A stretch of 58,123 bases of DNA from Actinomadura alba. GTDB taxonomy: Bacteria > Actinomycetota > Actinomycetes > Streptosporangiales > Streptosporangiaceae. Location of the stretch: assembly GCF_014323705.1 (NCBI RefSeq), contig NZ_JABVEC010000044.1:1-58123 (forward strand), written 5' to 3'. The position numbers were made by a program, and so were the translations under genes. This document shows, in pieces, positions 48,376-55,770 of the stretch. The notes under the pieces are model-generated. The model worked only from the letters and a program-made list of their open reading frames with translations. It made no database searches and was not told the DNA's origin. Positions within the stretch are counted from its first letter, which is position 1. Every line of letters starts with the position of its first letter.

Positions 48376-49149
48376 TCAGTGGCCGCTCTCCAGATTCGCC
48401 AGACTGGGATCCCGATTCTCCGCCACGCGAGCGGCGGTGCGCTGCAGGTGACGGGTCATGATGGCGCGGGCCCGGTCGACGTTCCGCTGCTCGATCGCCT
48501 CGACGAGCTGGAAGTGTTCCTGCGCGCCCAGGTGACCCATCAACGGCGCAGAGACTCGGGCCTGCTGGAGCGACATGAGCATGGGGCCGTGGAAGCTGTG
48601 CACCAGCATCTCGATCGCCGGGTTGTGGGTGGAGGAGGCAACCCGCACATGGAATGCCGCCGACATCGCCATGGTGTAAGAGCCGCTCTCCAGCGCGCTC
48701 ACGCCCTGCTCGACGAGGGCCCGCAGGTCCGCGATGTCCTCTTCGGTGGCACGCTCCACCACCAGCGGCAGGATGCCGAGTTCGAAGACCATGCGGGCCT
48801 CGGTGACGTCGCCGGCGGTCATCGGGGTCAGGGTCATCAGGTTGGCCAGACTCTCCCCGACGCGTTCGCTGGACGGCTGGGTGACGAAGGCGCCTCCCCG
48901 AGCCCCGACGCGGATCCCCACCAGTCCGCTGGCCTCCAGCACCCGAAGAGCCTCGCGGATCGTCACCCTGCTGACGCCGAACCGCTCGCACAGACTGCGC
49001 TCGCTGGGCAGCCGGTCGCCGGGGACGAGCTTGCCCTCCCTTATCAGGAGTTGCATCTGCGCCACGATGACATCAGAGATGCGACCGACGCTCACCGGGC
49101 CGAACAAGTCCGCCGTATTCCTGTCGCCCGGCGTCCCACCCGATGACAT
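48376..49149 (-). CDS. FadR-type GntR regulator 2 of the catabolic island
   Basis: 257 aa, collinear and clearly paralogous to the regulator at 32203-32955: shared GDRLPSERxLCxRFGVSRVTxREALRVLEAxGLVxIRVGARGGAFVTxP, TEARMVFELGI, SAxFHVRVAxxTHNxAIEMLVxSFHGPxLMSLQ and APLMGH. FCD domain binds a carboxylate ligand through metal and His residues. A perfect TGGTCTAACCA site lies 63 bp upstream of its start. Two such paralogues probably share or split the operator set, perhaps sensing different intermediates. Convergent with the EutA-like gene. Confidence 0.92.
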   Translation of the reverse strand: MSSGGTPGDRNTADLFGPVSVGRISDVIVAQMQLLIREGKLVPGDRLPSERSLCERFGVSRVTIREALRVLEASGLVGIRVGARGGAFVTQPSSERVGESLANLMTLTPMTAGDVTEARMVFELGILPLVVERATEEDIADLRALVEQGVSALESGSYTMAMSAAFHVRVASSTHNPAIEMLVHSFHGPMLMSLQQARVSAPLMGHLGAQEHFQLVEAIEQRNVDRARAIMTRHLQRTAARVAENRDPSLANLESGH

Positions 49150-49209
49150 ACCGCCGTCCCTCCGCGATCTCGGTCGTGCTCCGTACCTGCGTCATTGCAT
49201 CATAGCAGT

Positions 49210-49225
49210 AATGGTCTAACCAATA
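49210..49225. promoter_or_regulatory. FadR-type operator upstream of regulator 2
   Basis: AATGGTCTAACCAATA; core TGGT-CTA-ACCA (49212-49222) is perfect and the right flank AATACC matches that of the site at 45418. TATGAT on the minus strand (about 49200-49205) is a likely -10 for the regulator gene. Confidence 0.6.
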
Positions 49226-49336
49226 CCCTCAGTAACCGGAGCCAGTACAGGCTGTGCCATAACGCTCCTCCCACTTTCCAGGCGATGCCCACTTCCGTAC
49301 CGGTGCCCGTTTTCAGGGTTCCGCCCATAAGTCTAA

Positions 49337-49347
49337 TGGTCTGATGG
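49337..49347. promoter_or_regulatory. Possible degenerate operator (TGGTCTGATGG)
   Basis: Shares only the left half TGGT with the consensus, but resembles TGGTCTAATGG at 34892. Lies 105 bp before the second decarboxylase-like gene. Confidence 0.3.
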
Positions 49348-49451
49348 TTTGCTACCCTGTCAAAGGTGCGGACCGCGGGTCGATGGACAGGATCCGCCCG
49401 AGAACTTCTTGACCGAGCCGTGTCGGCGGCCACGAGCGAACGGGAGGGAAC

Positions 49452-50399
49452 ATGCCGGACATGCGGCTGCGGACGGTGACCCGGACCCAGGGGAACAACC
49501 GTGCCCTCAAGGAAGGCGCGGTCACCCCCAAACGGTTCGGCTTCGCCTTCGAGGAGGTCCCGGTTCTCGTTGATGCCTTCCGCCGGATGGTTCGAGGACT
49601 CGAATTCGACGTCTGCGAGATGGCGATCACGACCTACCTCTGTGCCAAGGCCAACGGCAAGCCGTTCACGGCACTGCCGATCTTCCTGGTGCGCGGGTTC
49701 CATCACGGCGCCATCGTGCGCAGCCCGGAGGCCGGCATCCGGGATCCGAAGGATCTCGAGGGCCGGGAGGTCGGGGTCAACCGCGGATACACCGTGACGA
49801 CCGGCGTGTGGGCGCGCGGCGTCCTGCAGGACGAGTACGGTGTCGACTTGGGCAAGGTGACCTGGGTGCTCTCCGGGGACGAGCACGTCGCCGAGTACCG
49901 CCCACCGGCCAACGTCGTGCCGATGCAACCGGGACGGCGCCTCGCCGATCTGGTCGCCGGGGGCGAACTGGCGGCCGCGATCGGTGTCGATCCCAGCCCT
50001 CCCGGCCTCGTGCCGCTGATACCCGACGCCACGGAGGCCGGCTTCGCGGCGCTGCGCCGACGCGGTCACTACCCCATCAACCACCTGGTGGTCGTGCGGG
50101 ACGACCTGCTCGCGGCGCACCCCGAATTGGCCACGGACGTGTTCGAGGCCTTCGCCGAGGCCAAGAACCTGTACGTCGACCGGCTGCGCCGCGACGCGAT
50201 CGAGGCGCCGACACCGACGGATCTCATCTACCGGCACGTCATGGAGATCACCGGTGCGGACCCGCTGCCGTACGGCATAGCGCCGAACCGCGCCGTCATC
50301 GAGGAGCTCATCGAGCATGCGACGAGCCAGGGCATCCTCGACCGGCGGCCCGCCGTGGAGTCCCTGTTCGCGGAGAGCACTCGAGATCTGACCGGTTGA
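49452..50399 (+). CDS. Second 4,5-dihydroxyphthalate decarboxylase-like / PBP2-fold protein
   Basis: 315 aa without a signal peptide, same fold and layout as 42200-43192: MRLRTVTRTQGNNRALKEGAVTPKRFGFAFEEVPVLVDAFRRMVRGLEFDVCEMAITTYL, FHHGAIVRSPEAGIRDPKDLEGREVG, then GVDPSPPGLVPLIPDATEAGF and HYPINHLVVVRDDLLAAHPELA. More diverged than the first copy. It may decarboxylate another hydroxylated dicarboxylate or act as a soluble ligand-binding protein. GGGAGGGA precedes ATG 49452. Forms a unit with the RpiB-like gene. Confidence 0.82.
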   Translation: MPDMRLRTVTRTQGNNRALKEGAVTPKRFGFAFEEVPVLVDAFRRMVRGLEFDVCEMAITTYLCAKANGKPFTALPIFLVRGFHHGAIVRSPEAGIRDPKDLEGREVGVNRGYTVTTGVWARGVLQDEYGVDLGKVTWVLSGDEHVAEYRPPANVVPMQPGRRLADLVAGGELAAAIGVDPSPPGLVPLIPDATEAGFAALRRRGHYPINHLVVVRDDLLAAHPELATDVFEAFAEAKNLYVDRLRRDAIEAPTPTDLIYRHVMEITGADPLPYGIAPNRAVIEELIEHATSQGILDRRPAVESLFAESTRDLTG

Positions 50400-50463
50400 G
50401 CATGCCGGTCGGCACCCGACGTACGCAAACCCACCAGTCGAACCGTTTGTGAGGATGATGGCC

Positions 50464-50922
50464 ATGCGGATCGCCATCGCGGCGGATCACAATGGCTTTG
50501 CGTTGAAGGCGCGCCTGATCGCCCGGCTCACCGCACAGGGGCACGACGCCGACGACCGCGGAGCATACGGCGCCGACGGGGAGACGGTGGACTATCCGCC
50601 GCTCTGCGCAGACGTCTGCGGCCGGGTCGTCGACGGTCACGCCGACCGCGCAATCATGGTGGGTGGCAGCGGAATGGGCGAGTTGATCGCCTGCAACAAG
50701 ATCCGCGGTATCCGCGCCGGGCTGTGCCACGACCTGTTCACGACGGAGATCTCCCGTGCCCACAACGACGCCAACGTGCTCGTGATCGGCGCCAAGGTTC
50801 TCAGCCCGGAACTGGCCGACGAGATCACTGATCTGTGGTTCGCCACCCCCTTCAAGGGCGGCCGCCACCAGCAACGACTGGACCAGATCGCCGCGCTGGA
50901 GCGTGGCGATCCTCTGACCTGA
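50464..50922 (+). CDS. RpiB/LacAB-family isomerase
   Basis: 152 aa from ATG 50464 (AGGA upstream, N-terminus MRIAIAADHNGF as in the family). Key residues: Asp8-His9 (AADHNGF), Glu73 in GGSGMGELIACNK, and His100 in SRAHNDANVLVIGAK. The Cys of E. coli RpiB is missing; the Glu form is that of Mycobacterium tuberculosis RpiB. Normally isomerises ribose-5-P and ribulose-5-P through an enediol. In this island no sugar gene is nearby except gpmA, so it may catalyse a keto-enol isomerisation of a ring-fission product (inference). Confidence 0.87.
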   Translation: MRIAIAADHNGFALKARLIARLTAQGHDADDRGAYGADGETVDYPPLCADVCGRVVDGHADRAIMVGGSGMGELIACNKIRGIRAGLCHDLFTTEISRAHNDANVLVIGAKVLSPELADEITDLWFATPFKGGRHQQRLDQIAALERGDPLT

Positions 50923-50951
50923 CCCGCAACCTGCCCGCGCCGTGCCGGCAA

Positions 50952-50979
50952 GGTTGCCCGGGCCGAGGCCCGGGCAACC
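50952..50979. terminator. Bidirectional terminator between rpiB-like and bicupin 2
   Basis: Perfect 12-bp stem GGTTGCCCGGGC / GCCCGGGCAACC with loop CGAG between convergent genes. Confidence 0.7.
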
Positions 50980-50993
50980 ACCGGTTCTGCGGC

Positions 50994-52022
50994 TCAGCGG
51001 CCCGCGGTCGCTCCGGTCAGCGAGGACGACGCGTACTCAGGGGCATCCTCGAAGTAGTGGACCGCGTCGTAGCCGAGGTGCTTGAACACCCGGTTCTGGA
51101 CCGACAACAGGTGCAGCGGGGTGCCGTCGGCGGCGAAGTGCTGGGCGATCGTGTTCTGCGGGACGTAGAGCGTGTCGCCCTTCTTGATCTCGTGCCGGGT
51201 CGGCTCCTTGGCGATGCGGGCGTAGTACTTCTCCGCGATCTCGGCCTCCACCTCCCAGTGCAGCGAGTACCCCTCGCCGTCGAGCACGTAGAGGATCTCA
51301 TCGGCCATCTTCCAGTGCTTGCCCGACCTGCTCGCCGCCGGAATCGTCAGCTCGAACACGTCGACGCCGAACTGCCGGTTCTCGGTCATGGCCGCGCTGT
51401 TCATCACCCGCAGGCGCCCCATCGGTGTCGTCTCCCACACGCCGTCCGATGGGGTGACGACCTTCTTACGCTCCAACACGCCCGGCGTCCAGATCCGCGA
51501 CCAGTCCTCGCGCTCGCCGAAGTCCTCCGGCCGATCGATCGGACCGCTGCGGCCCTGCTGGATCAGGCCCATGAACATCCACGTGCATTTGGCCTTCATC
51601 ACCAATGCAACGGCCTTTTCGTCGTACGGGTTGAAATGCCGGTGCACCGAGTCGGTGTGCACGAAAACCAGGTCGCCCTGCTTCCAGTCGTAACGCTGGT
51701 CGTCGTGGATCTCGTAGCCCGCGCCCTCAAGGATGTAGAACGCGGCCTCGTTCTGATGCCCGTGACCGTGGTTCGAAGTCTGTGCCGGCAACTCCACGAA
51801 ATGCACCTGCAGCGTCTGGGTCAGAAACGGATCATCGCCCGGCCCGACGCGCCACCACGTACGCGACTGGGCCGAGTCGCCCGAGTGGCCGACCTTCGCG
51901 TCGTCGACGACGACCGAGTCGTCGCGCACCCTCGGGGCAGCCAGCTGCTCGTGCCGGAACTTGTTCAAGCCGTAGGTCTCGGACGTCAGACCACGAACGA
52001 AGACGCGTCCCTTCTTGCCCAT
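50994..52022 (-). CDS. Bicupin protein 2
   Basis: 342 aa from ATG 52022. First cupin: SNHGHGHQNEAAFYILEGAGYEI ... VHTDSVHRHFNPY with a full HxH/E/H ligand set. Second: RSGKHWKMADEILYVLDGEGYSLHW ... VPQNTIAQHFAADGTPL, with fewer His. In contrast to bicupin 1 (45495), here the N-terminal barrel holds the metal site. A DxxxxRTWWRVGPGDDPFLTQTLQVHF segment precedes it. Candidate Fe(II) dioxygenase or epimerase. Divergent from the 52187 scar with an operator-like site between. Confidence 0.82.
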   Translation of the reverse strand: MGKKGRVFVRGLTSETYGLNKFRHEQLAAPRVRDDSVVVDDAKVGHSGDSAQSRTWWRVGPGDDPFLTQTLQVHFVELPAQTSNHGHGHQNEAAFYILEGAGYEIHDDQRYDWKQGDLVFVHTDSVHRHFNPYDEKAVALVMKAKCTWMFMGLIQQGRSGPIDRPEDFGEREDWSRIWTPGVLERKKVVTPSDGVWETTPMGRLRVMNSAAMTENRQFGVDVFELTIPAASRSGKHWKMADEILYVLDGEGYSLHWEVEAEIAEKYYARIAKEPTRHEIKKGDTLYVPQNTIAQHFAADGTPLHLLSVQNRVFKHLGYDAVHYFEDAPEYASSSLTGATAGR

Positions 52023-52136
52023 GTTCACTCGCTTTCTCGGCGCGCCGCCGCGCCAGCCGGTGTGATGGTTCCGCCGGTCACAGATGACCGCTCTGACCCG
52101 ACAGCCCGATCGACAGTACGCTAGGCATAGGCCTAA

Positions 52137-52147
52137 CTGTCTTACCA
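52137..52147. promoter_or_regulatory. Probable FadR-type operator (CTGTCTTACCA)
   Basis: Right half ACCAATT matches the other sites exactly; the left half is degenerate. It sits in the divergent region between bicupin 2 and the class II aldolase unit, 40 bp before ATG 52187. Confidence 0.4.
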
Positions 52148-52186
52148 ATTTACCCTACAGGCCCCGACACCCGAAAGAGGACGCCC

Positions 52187-52423
52187 ATGGGCAATCTCCA
52201 CCTGAGCATCGCCACCACCGGCTACGACCACTTCCGAGACTTCCGGCTCGCCATCGCAGTGTGGACCCGGCGATCGAGATCATCCGTTCGCGGGGTTACC
52301 CGCTCGACCTGCTGTGCACCCACCGGTTCCCGCTCGACGCGGCGCACCACGCGTTGCGCGTCGCCGGCGCGCGGACCGACCCAGGCGCCATCCACGTCAG
52401 CATCCTGCCGAACGGAGACCAGC
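52187..52423 (+). pseudogene. Deletion scar: decarboxylase-like 5' stub joined to dehydrogenase 3' end
   Basis: From ATG 52187 (AAGAGGA upstream) the first 21 codons read MGNLHLSIATTGYDHFRDFRL, the start of a third 4,5-dihydroxyphthalate decarboxylase-like protein. From about 52257 the sense is in another frame: SVDPAIEIIRSRGYPLDLL, then CTHRFPLDAAHHALRVAG, then GAIHVSILP, the typical C-terminus of a zinc-dependent medium-chain dehydrogenase. It differs from the C-terminus of the intact dehydrogenase at 39256. The missing middle parts show that a deletion removed most of two adjacent genes. Confidence 0.7.
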
Positions 52424-53167
52424 GTGACCGTCCCCACCGAGTTCACCGACCTGCGCCGGACCATCGCGCTGGCCTGCCGCATCCTCGCGAACGCCGGCCT
52501 GGCCGAGGACATCCTCGGCCACGTGAGCGTACGGGTCGGAGCGGACCGGATGCTCGTCCGCTGCCGGGGCCCGCAGGAGCAGGGGCTGCTGTTCACCTTC
52601 GACGAGGACGTGCGTCAGGTCGACCTCGACGGACGGGGGGAGCTCGAGGGCTGGGCCGTCCCGAACGAACTGCCGATCCACGGCGAGGTGTTGAGAGCCC
52701 GTCCCGAGGTCGACGCCGTCGTGCACTGTCATCCACCCGCGGTCCTGGTGGCGGGCGTGGAGGAGGTGCCGCTGCGTCCGGTGTTCGGCGCGTACAACAT
52801 CCCCGCCGCCCGCATGGCCCTCGAAGGGGTCCCCGTGTACCCGCGGGCCGTCCTCGTACGCCGGCCGGAACTCGGCCGCGAACTCGTCGAGGCGATGGGG
52901 GCGTCCACGGTGTGCGTCATGCGGGGACACGGGATCACCACGGTCGGGTCCGGCCCGCACGCCGTCGAGCAGGCCGTCGTGCGCGCGCTGACCCTGGACG
53001 TGCTCGCCCGCGTCAGCGTGGAACGGGCGCGGCTGGGTGACCGCGCGGCCGACCTCACCCCGGAGGACGTTGCGGAACTGCCGGACCTCGGATCGTCGTT
53101 CAACGACCTGAACATCTGGCGGCATCATGTGGCCCGGCTCCGGCTGTCGGGGCTCGCCCTGGACTGA
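52424..53167 (+). CDS. Class II aldolase/adducin-family protein (aldolase or aromatic acid decarboxylase)
   Basis: 247 aa from GTG 52424 (GGAG 7 nt upstream). Metal ligands of the family: IHGEVLRARPEVDAVVHCHPPAV (two His) and MRGHGITTVG, with HVSVRV near the N-terminus. Besides sugar-phosphate aldolases, this family includes 3,4-dihydroxyphthalate 2-decarboxylase (PhtC) of actinobacterial phthalate pathways, so a decarboxylase role fits the island. The frame is open back to ATG 52187, so a 326-aa fusion with 79 scrambled residues is formally possible but unlikely to be the natural product. Confidence 0.85.
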   Translation: MTVPTEFTDLRRTIALACRILANAGLAEDILGHVSVRVGADRMLVRCRGPQEQGLLFTFDEDVRQVDLDGRGELEGWAVPNELPIHGEVLRARPEVDAVVHCHPPAVLVAGVEEVPLRPVFGAYNIPAARMALEGVPVYPRAVLVRRPELGRELVEAMGASTVCVMRGHGITTVGSGPHAVEQAVVRALTLDVLARVSVERARLGDRAADLTPEDVAELPDLGSSFNDLNIWRHHVARLRLSGLALD

Positions 53168-53170
53168 CGG

Positions 53171-54448
53171 TCACGCGGTCGAACCGTCCCGGCCGTCCGG
53201 CCTGTCGCGGGGACGCGCCCGGCGCAGGTGCGGAAGCACCACCATCCCGGCCAGCCCGGCGGAGACGCCGGCGAGCAGGAGCCCGGCCCTGGGTCCCCAC
53301 TGCTCGCAGACCCAGCCGGTGATCGGGCCGCCGAACGGGGTGCTGCCGAGGAAGACGAAGCTGTGCAGGGCGATGACCCGGCCCTGCATCCCGGGGTCCG
53401 TACCGAGTTGCAGAAGGGTGCGCGCGAGGGTGTTGAAGCAGATGTTCGCGACGCCGACGCCGACCATCACCGCCAGCGCGATGCCGAGGCCGGGGGCCAC
53501 GGCGGCGACCGCGTTGACGGCGGCGAAGGCCCATGTCCAGGTCAGCAGAGACCACGCGGTCACGTTCTCGCGCGCGGCGCTGGCCAGGGCGCCGAGCACC
53601 GCGCCCGCGCCCAGTGCGGAGGTGAGCCATCCGTAGACCTCGGCCGTCCCTTCGAACGTGTCCCGGGCGAGCAGCGGCAGGACGACCCGGAAGTTCTGGC
53701 CCAGGAGGGCCACCACCGCAACGAGGAACATGCAGGCACGCAGCTCAGGGTGCCGCCAGACGTACCGCAGGCCTTGTCTCACCTGGCCTCTCGCCCGGCG
53801 GGTGGCGGGCAGCCGGCGTAGTTGGCCGGTGTCCATGCGCGCCAGCCCTAGCAGGACCGCCGCGAAGGACAGCGCGTTGACGGCGAACGCCGCGCCGACA
53901 TCGACGGCCGCGATCAGCAGCCCGGCGATCGCCGGGCCGGCGAGCCGGCCCAGGTTGTGCACGCTCGAGTTCAGCGCCTGGGCGTTGACGTAGTCCTCCG
54001 GCTCCACCATCTCGGTGACGAAGGCGTGCCGGGCGGGCACGTCGAGCACGGTGACCAGGCCCAAGCAGAGCGCGAGCGCGTAGACCATCCAGAGCCGCAC
54101 GACGCCGCCGAGCACCACCGCGGCGAGCACCGCGGCGAGTAGCGCGCTGACCGCTTGGGTCGCCATGATCGTACGGCGCCGGTCGAGCCGGTCGACGAGC
54201 ACGCCGCCCCACAGCCCGAACACGAGGGTGGGCAGGAACTGCAGCGAGGCCGCGAGACCCAGCGCGACCGCCGAGTCGGACAGGTCGAGAACCAGCCAGT
54301 CCTGGGCCACCCGCTGCATCCAGGTGCCCGCGACGCTCACCGCGTGCCCGAGGAAGAAACGCCGGTAGTTGGGCACGGCGAGGGAGCGGAAGACACGCCG
54401 GTGGGCGGCGCGGGCGCGGACGATGAAGGATCCCGCGGCTCGGCGCAC
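53171..54448 (-). CDS. MFS transporter (EntS/MFS_3-like)
   Basis: 425 aa from GTG 54448 (AGAGGGG upstream; ATG 54466 possible). About 12 membrane helices. NYRRFFLGHAVSVAGTWMQRVAQDWLVLDLSDSAVALG is the signature opening of the MFS_3/EntS group, with GVLVDRLDRRRTIMATQ in the loop 2-3 position. Members export siderophores, drugs or small acids. Divergent from the 54618 dehydrogenase; an operator-like site lies between, so it may take part in export or uptake of aromatic acids under the same control. Ends 3 bp from the class II aldolase stop. Confidence 0.9.
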   Translation of the reverse strand: MRRAAGSFIVRARAAHRRVFRSLAVPNYRRFFLGHAVSVAGTWMQRVAQDWLVLDLSDSAVALGLAASLQFLPTLVFGLWGGVLVDRLDRRRTIMATQAVSALLAAVLAAVVLGGVVRLWMVYALALCLGLVTVLDVPARHAFVTEMVEPEDYVNAQALNSSVHNLGRLAGPAIAGLLIAAVDVGAAFAVNALSFAAVLLGLARMDTGQLRRLPATRRARGQVRQGLRYVWRHPELRACMFLVAVVALLGQNFRVVLPLLARDTFEGTAEVYGWLTSALGAGAVLGALASAARENVTAWSLLTWTWAFAAVNAVAAVAPGLGIALAVMVGVGVANICFNTLARTLLQLGTDPGMQGRVIALHSFVFLGSTPFGGPITGWVCEQWGPRAGLLLAGVSAGLAGMVVLPHLRRARPRDRPDGRDGSTA

Positions 54449-54476
54449 TAGTTCCCCTCTCCTCATTTTTGGGGAA

Positions 54477-54487
54477 TGGTATTACCT
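54477..54487. promoter_or_regulatory. FadR-type operator (TGGTATTACCT)
   Basis: One mismatch from TGGTNNNACCA; AATGGTATTAC is shared with the 33338 site. Located in the divergent promoter region of the MFS gene and the 54618 dehydrogenase. Confidence 0.55.
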
Positions 54488-54617
54488 TTCACGGTTACAG
54501 GGCAGTGCGTCAGGCTTCGCGCGGCGTTCTCATCGCTCCGCGGGACCGGCACCGCCACGCATACGCCGCGGCGCCCGCGAGCGGGCCGGGCCGACGGCGA
54601 CGACAAGGGGAGAAGCC

Positions 54618-55454
54618 ATGGGAGCAAAGGTGGGAGTGATCGGCCTCGGGGCGATGGGGTCTCCGGTGGTCGGCCACCTCCTCGCGGCCGAGGTGGACGT
54701 CGTGGTGCTGGACGTCGACCGGGCGGCGGTCGCCGCGGCGGTCGCGAACGGCGCGCGGGACGCGTCGGACCCCGCCGATCTGGCCGCCAGGTCCGAGGTG
54801 GTCGCGGTGTTCGTGCCCACCGACGAGGACGTCTGCGAGGTGTGTCTCGGTCCGGATGGTGTGCTCGGCGGTGCGCGGGCGGGGTCGGTCGTGCTGCTCT
54901 GCTCATCGGTGCGCCCGGAGACGTGCGAGCGGGTGGCCGCGGCGGCACCGCCGGGCGTGCACGTGCTCGACACCGCCCTCACCGGCGGGGTGCGCGGGGC
55001 GGAGGCGGGCGAGGTCAATCTCCTCGTCGGCGGTGACGCCGCGGTGCTGGAGCGGATCCGTCCCGTGCTCGAACCGTGGACGAGCGCGGTACACCATCTC
55101 GGGCCGCTCGGCGCCGGTCAGGTCGGCAAGACGGCGAACAACCTCATCCACTGGGCGCAGATCTGCGCGATCACCGAGGCGCTGGAGCTCGCCCGCCGGG
55201 CCGGGGTGTCGGTGCCCGTCCTGCGGCGGGCGCTGATGGACGGCCCGACCGACTCGCGGACGCTGCGCGAGCTGGACCGGATGCGCCTCACCTGGCATGC
55301 GAAGGACCTGGCCAATACGGCGGCGATGGCCGAGCGGGTCGATCTCGGCATTCCGGTCGCCGAGACGGCGCGGGACGTGATGCGCGGGATCACCGTCGCG
55401 GACGTCGCCCGCCTTCTAGCCGGAGATCCGCTCCATCTCTTGTCCGCGAGATAA
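54618..55454 (+). CDS. NAD(P)-dependent 3-hydroxyisobutyrate dehydrogenase-family protein
   Basis: 278 aa. Rossmann motif VGVIGLGAMGSPVVGHLL, substrate-binding DTALTGGVRGAEAGEVNLLVGG, catalytic Lys in GQVGKTANNLIHW, and a C-terminal helical domain with WHAKDLANTAAMAERVDLGIPVAE. The beta-hydroxyacid dehydrogenase family oxidises 3-hydroxy acids; 6-phosphogluconate dehydrogenase-like relatives also act on hydroxylated intermediates such as CHMS. It could provide the missing semialdehyde or diol dehydrogenase step (inference). GGGGAG precedes ATG 54618. Confidence 0.87.
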   Translation: MGAKVGVIGLGAMGSPVVGHLLAAEVDVVVLDVDRAAVAAAVANGARDASDPADLAARSEVVAVFVPTDEDVCEVCLGPDGVLGGARAGSVVLLCSSVRPETCERVAAAAPPGVHVLDTALTGGVRGAEAGEVNLLVGGDAAVLERIRPVLEPWTSAVHHLGPLGAGQVGKTANNLIHWAQICAITEALELARRAGVSVPVLRRALMDGPTDSRTLRELDRMRLTWHAKDLANTAAMAERVDLGIPVAETARDVMRGITVADVARLLAGDPLHLLSAR

Positions 55455-55477
55455 CGGTCTGGTAAAACTTTGGGCCA

Positions 55478-55492
55478 AAGGTTAGACCTTTA
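55478..55492. promoter_or_regulatory. FadR-type operator upstream of binding-protein genes
   Basis: AAAGGTTAGACCTTT, a perfect palindrome with 6-bp arms and 3-nt spacer; core AGGT-TAG-ACCT differs from TGGT...ACCA only at the outer bases. TTAGAC (55483-55488) and TATCTA (55505-55510) with a 16-bp spacer could be the promoter it controls. A second partial site TGGTAAAACTT is at 55461. Confidence 0.5.
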
Positions 55493-55541
55493 GTCCCAGG
55501 TTGCTATCTACTCAACGTGATTCAAGCCACAGGAGGTATTG

Positions 55542-55768
55542 TGCGCGACTACCCGCCGGGCGTGCTCGCCGGCGAGAAGCAGAACCGCAGCGCGTCCGAG
55601 ATCGCACCGTCGTCCACAGGGGCCACACGCACGGTGACAGCGGTTCGGTCGTCGAGCCCGTCCGGAACCCGAACCCGACCTGACCGCTCGGTTCCTCGCG
55701 GGGAACCCCCTACATCAGCCCAGCGCCGGGTCGGCGAACGCCCGCCCAGGCAACTCGCGGGAGAGTAG
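55542..55768 (+). CDS. Possible small ORF of 75 residues
   Basis: GTG 55542 has an excellent AGGAGG 4 nt before it, and the frame stays open to 55768, 2 bp before the lipoprotein ATG. The product is Ser/Arg/Pro-rich with no recognised motif. It may be a leader, a remnant of a deleted gene (it begins VRDYPPGVLAGEKQNRSA) or chance. Confidence 0.3.
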
Positions 55769-55770
55769 TA

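Noticed and set aside
52187..53167. A 326-residue class II aldolase fusion
   Set aside because: Residues 22-79 of that reading are out-of-frame dehydrogenase sequence; GTG 52424 with a ribosome site gives the normal family length.
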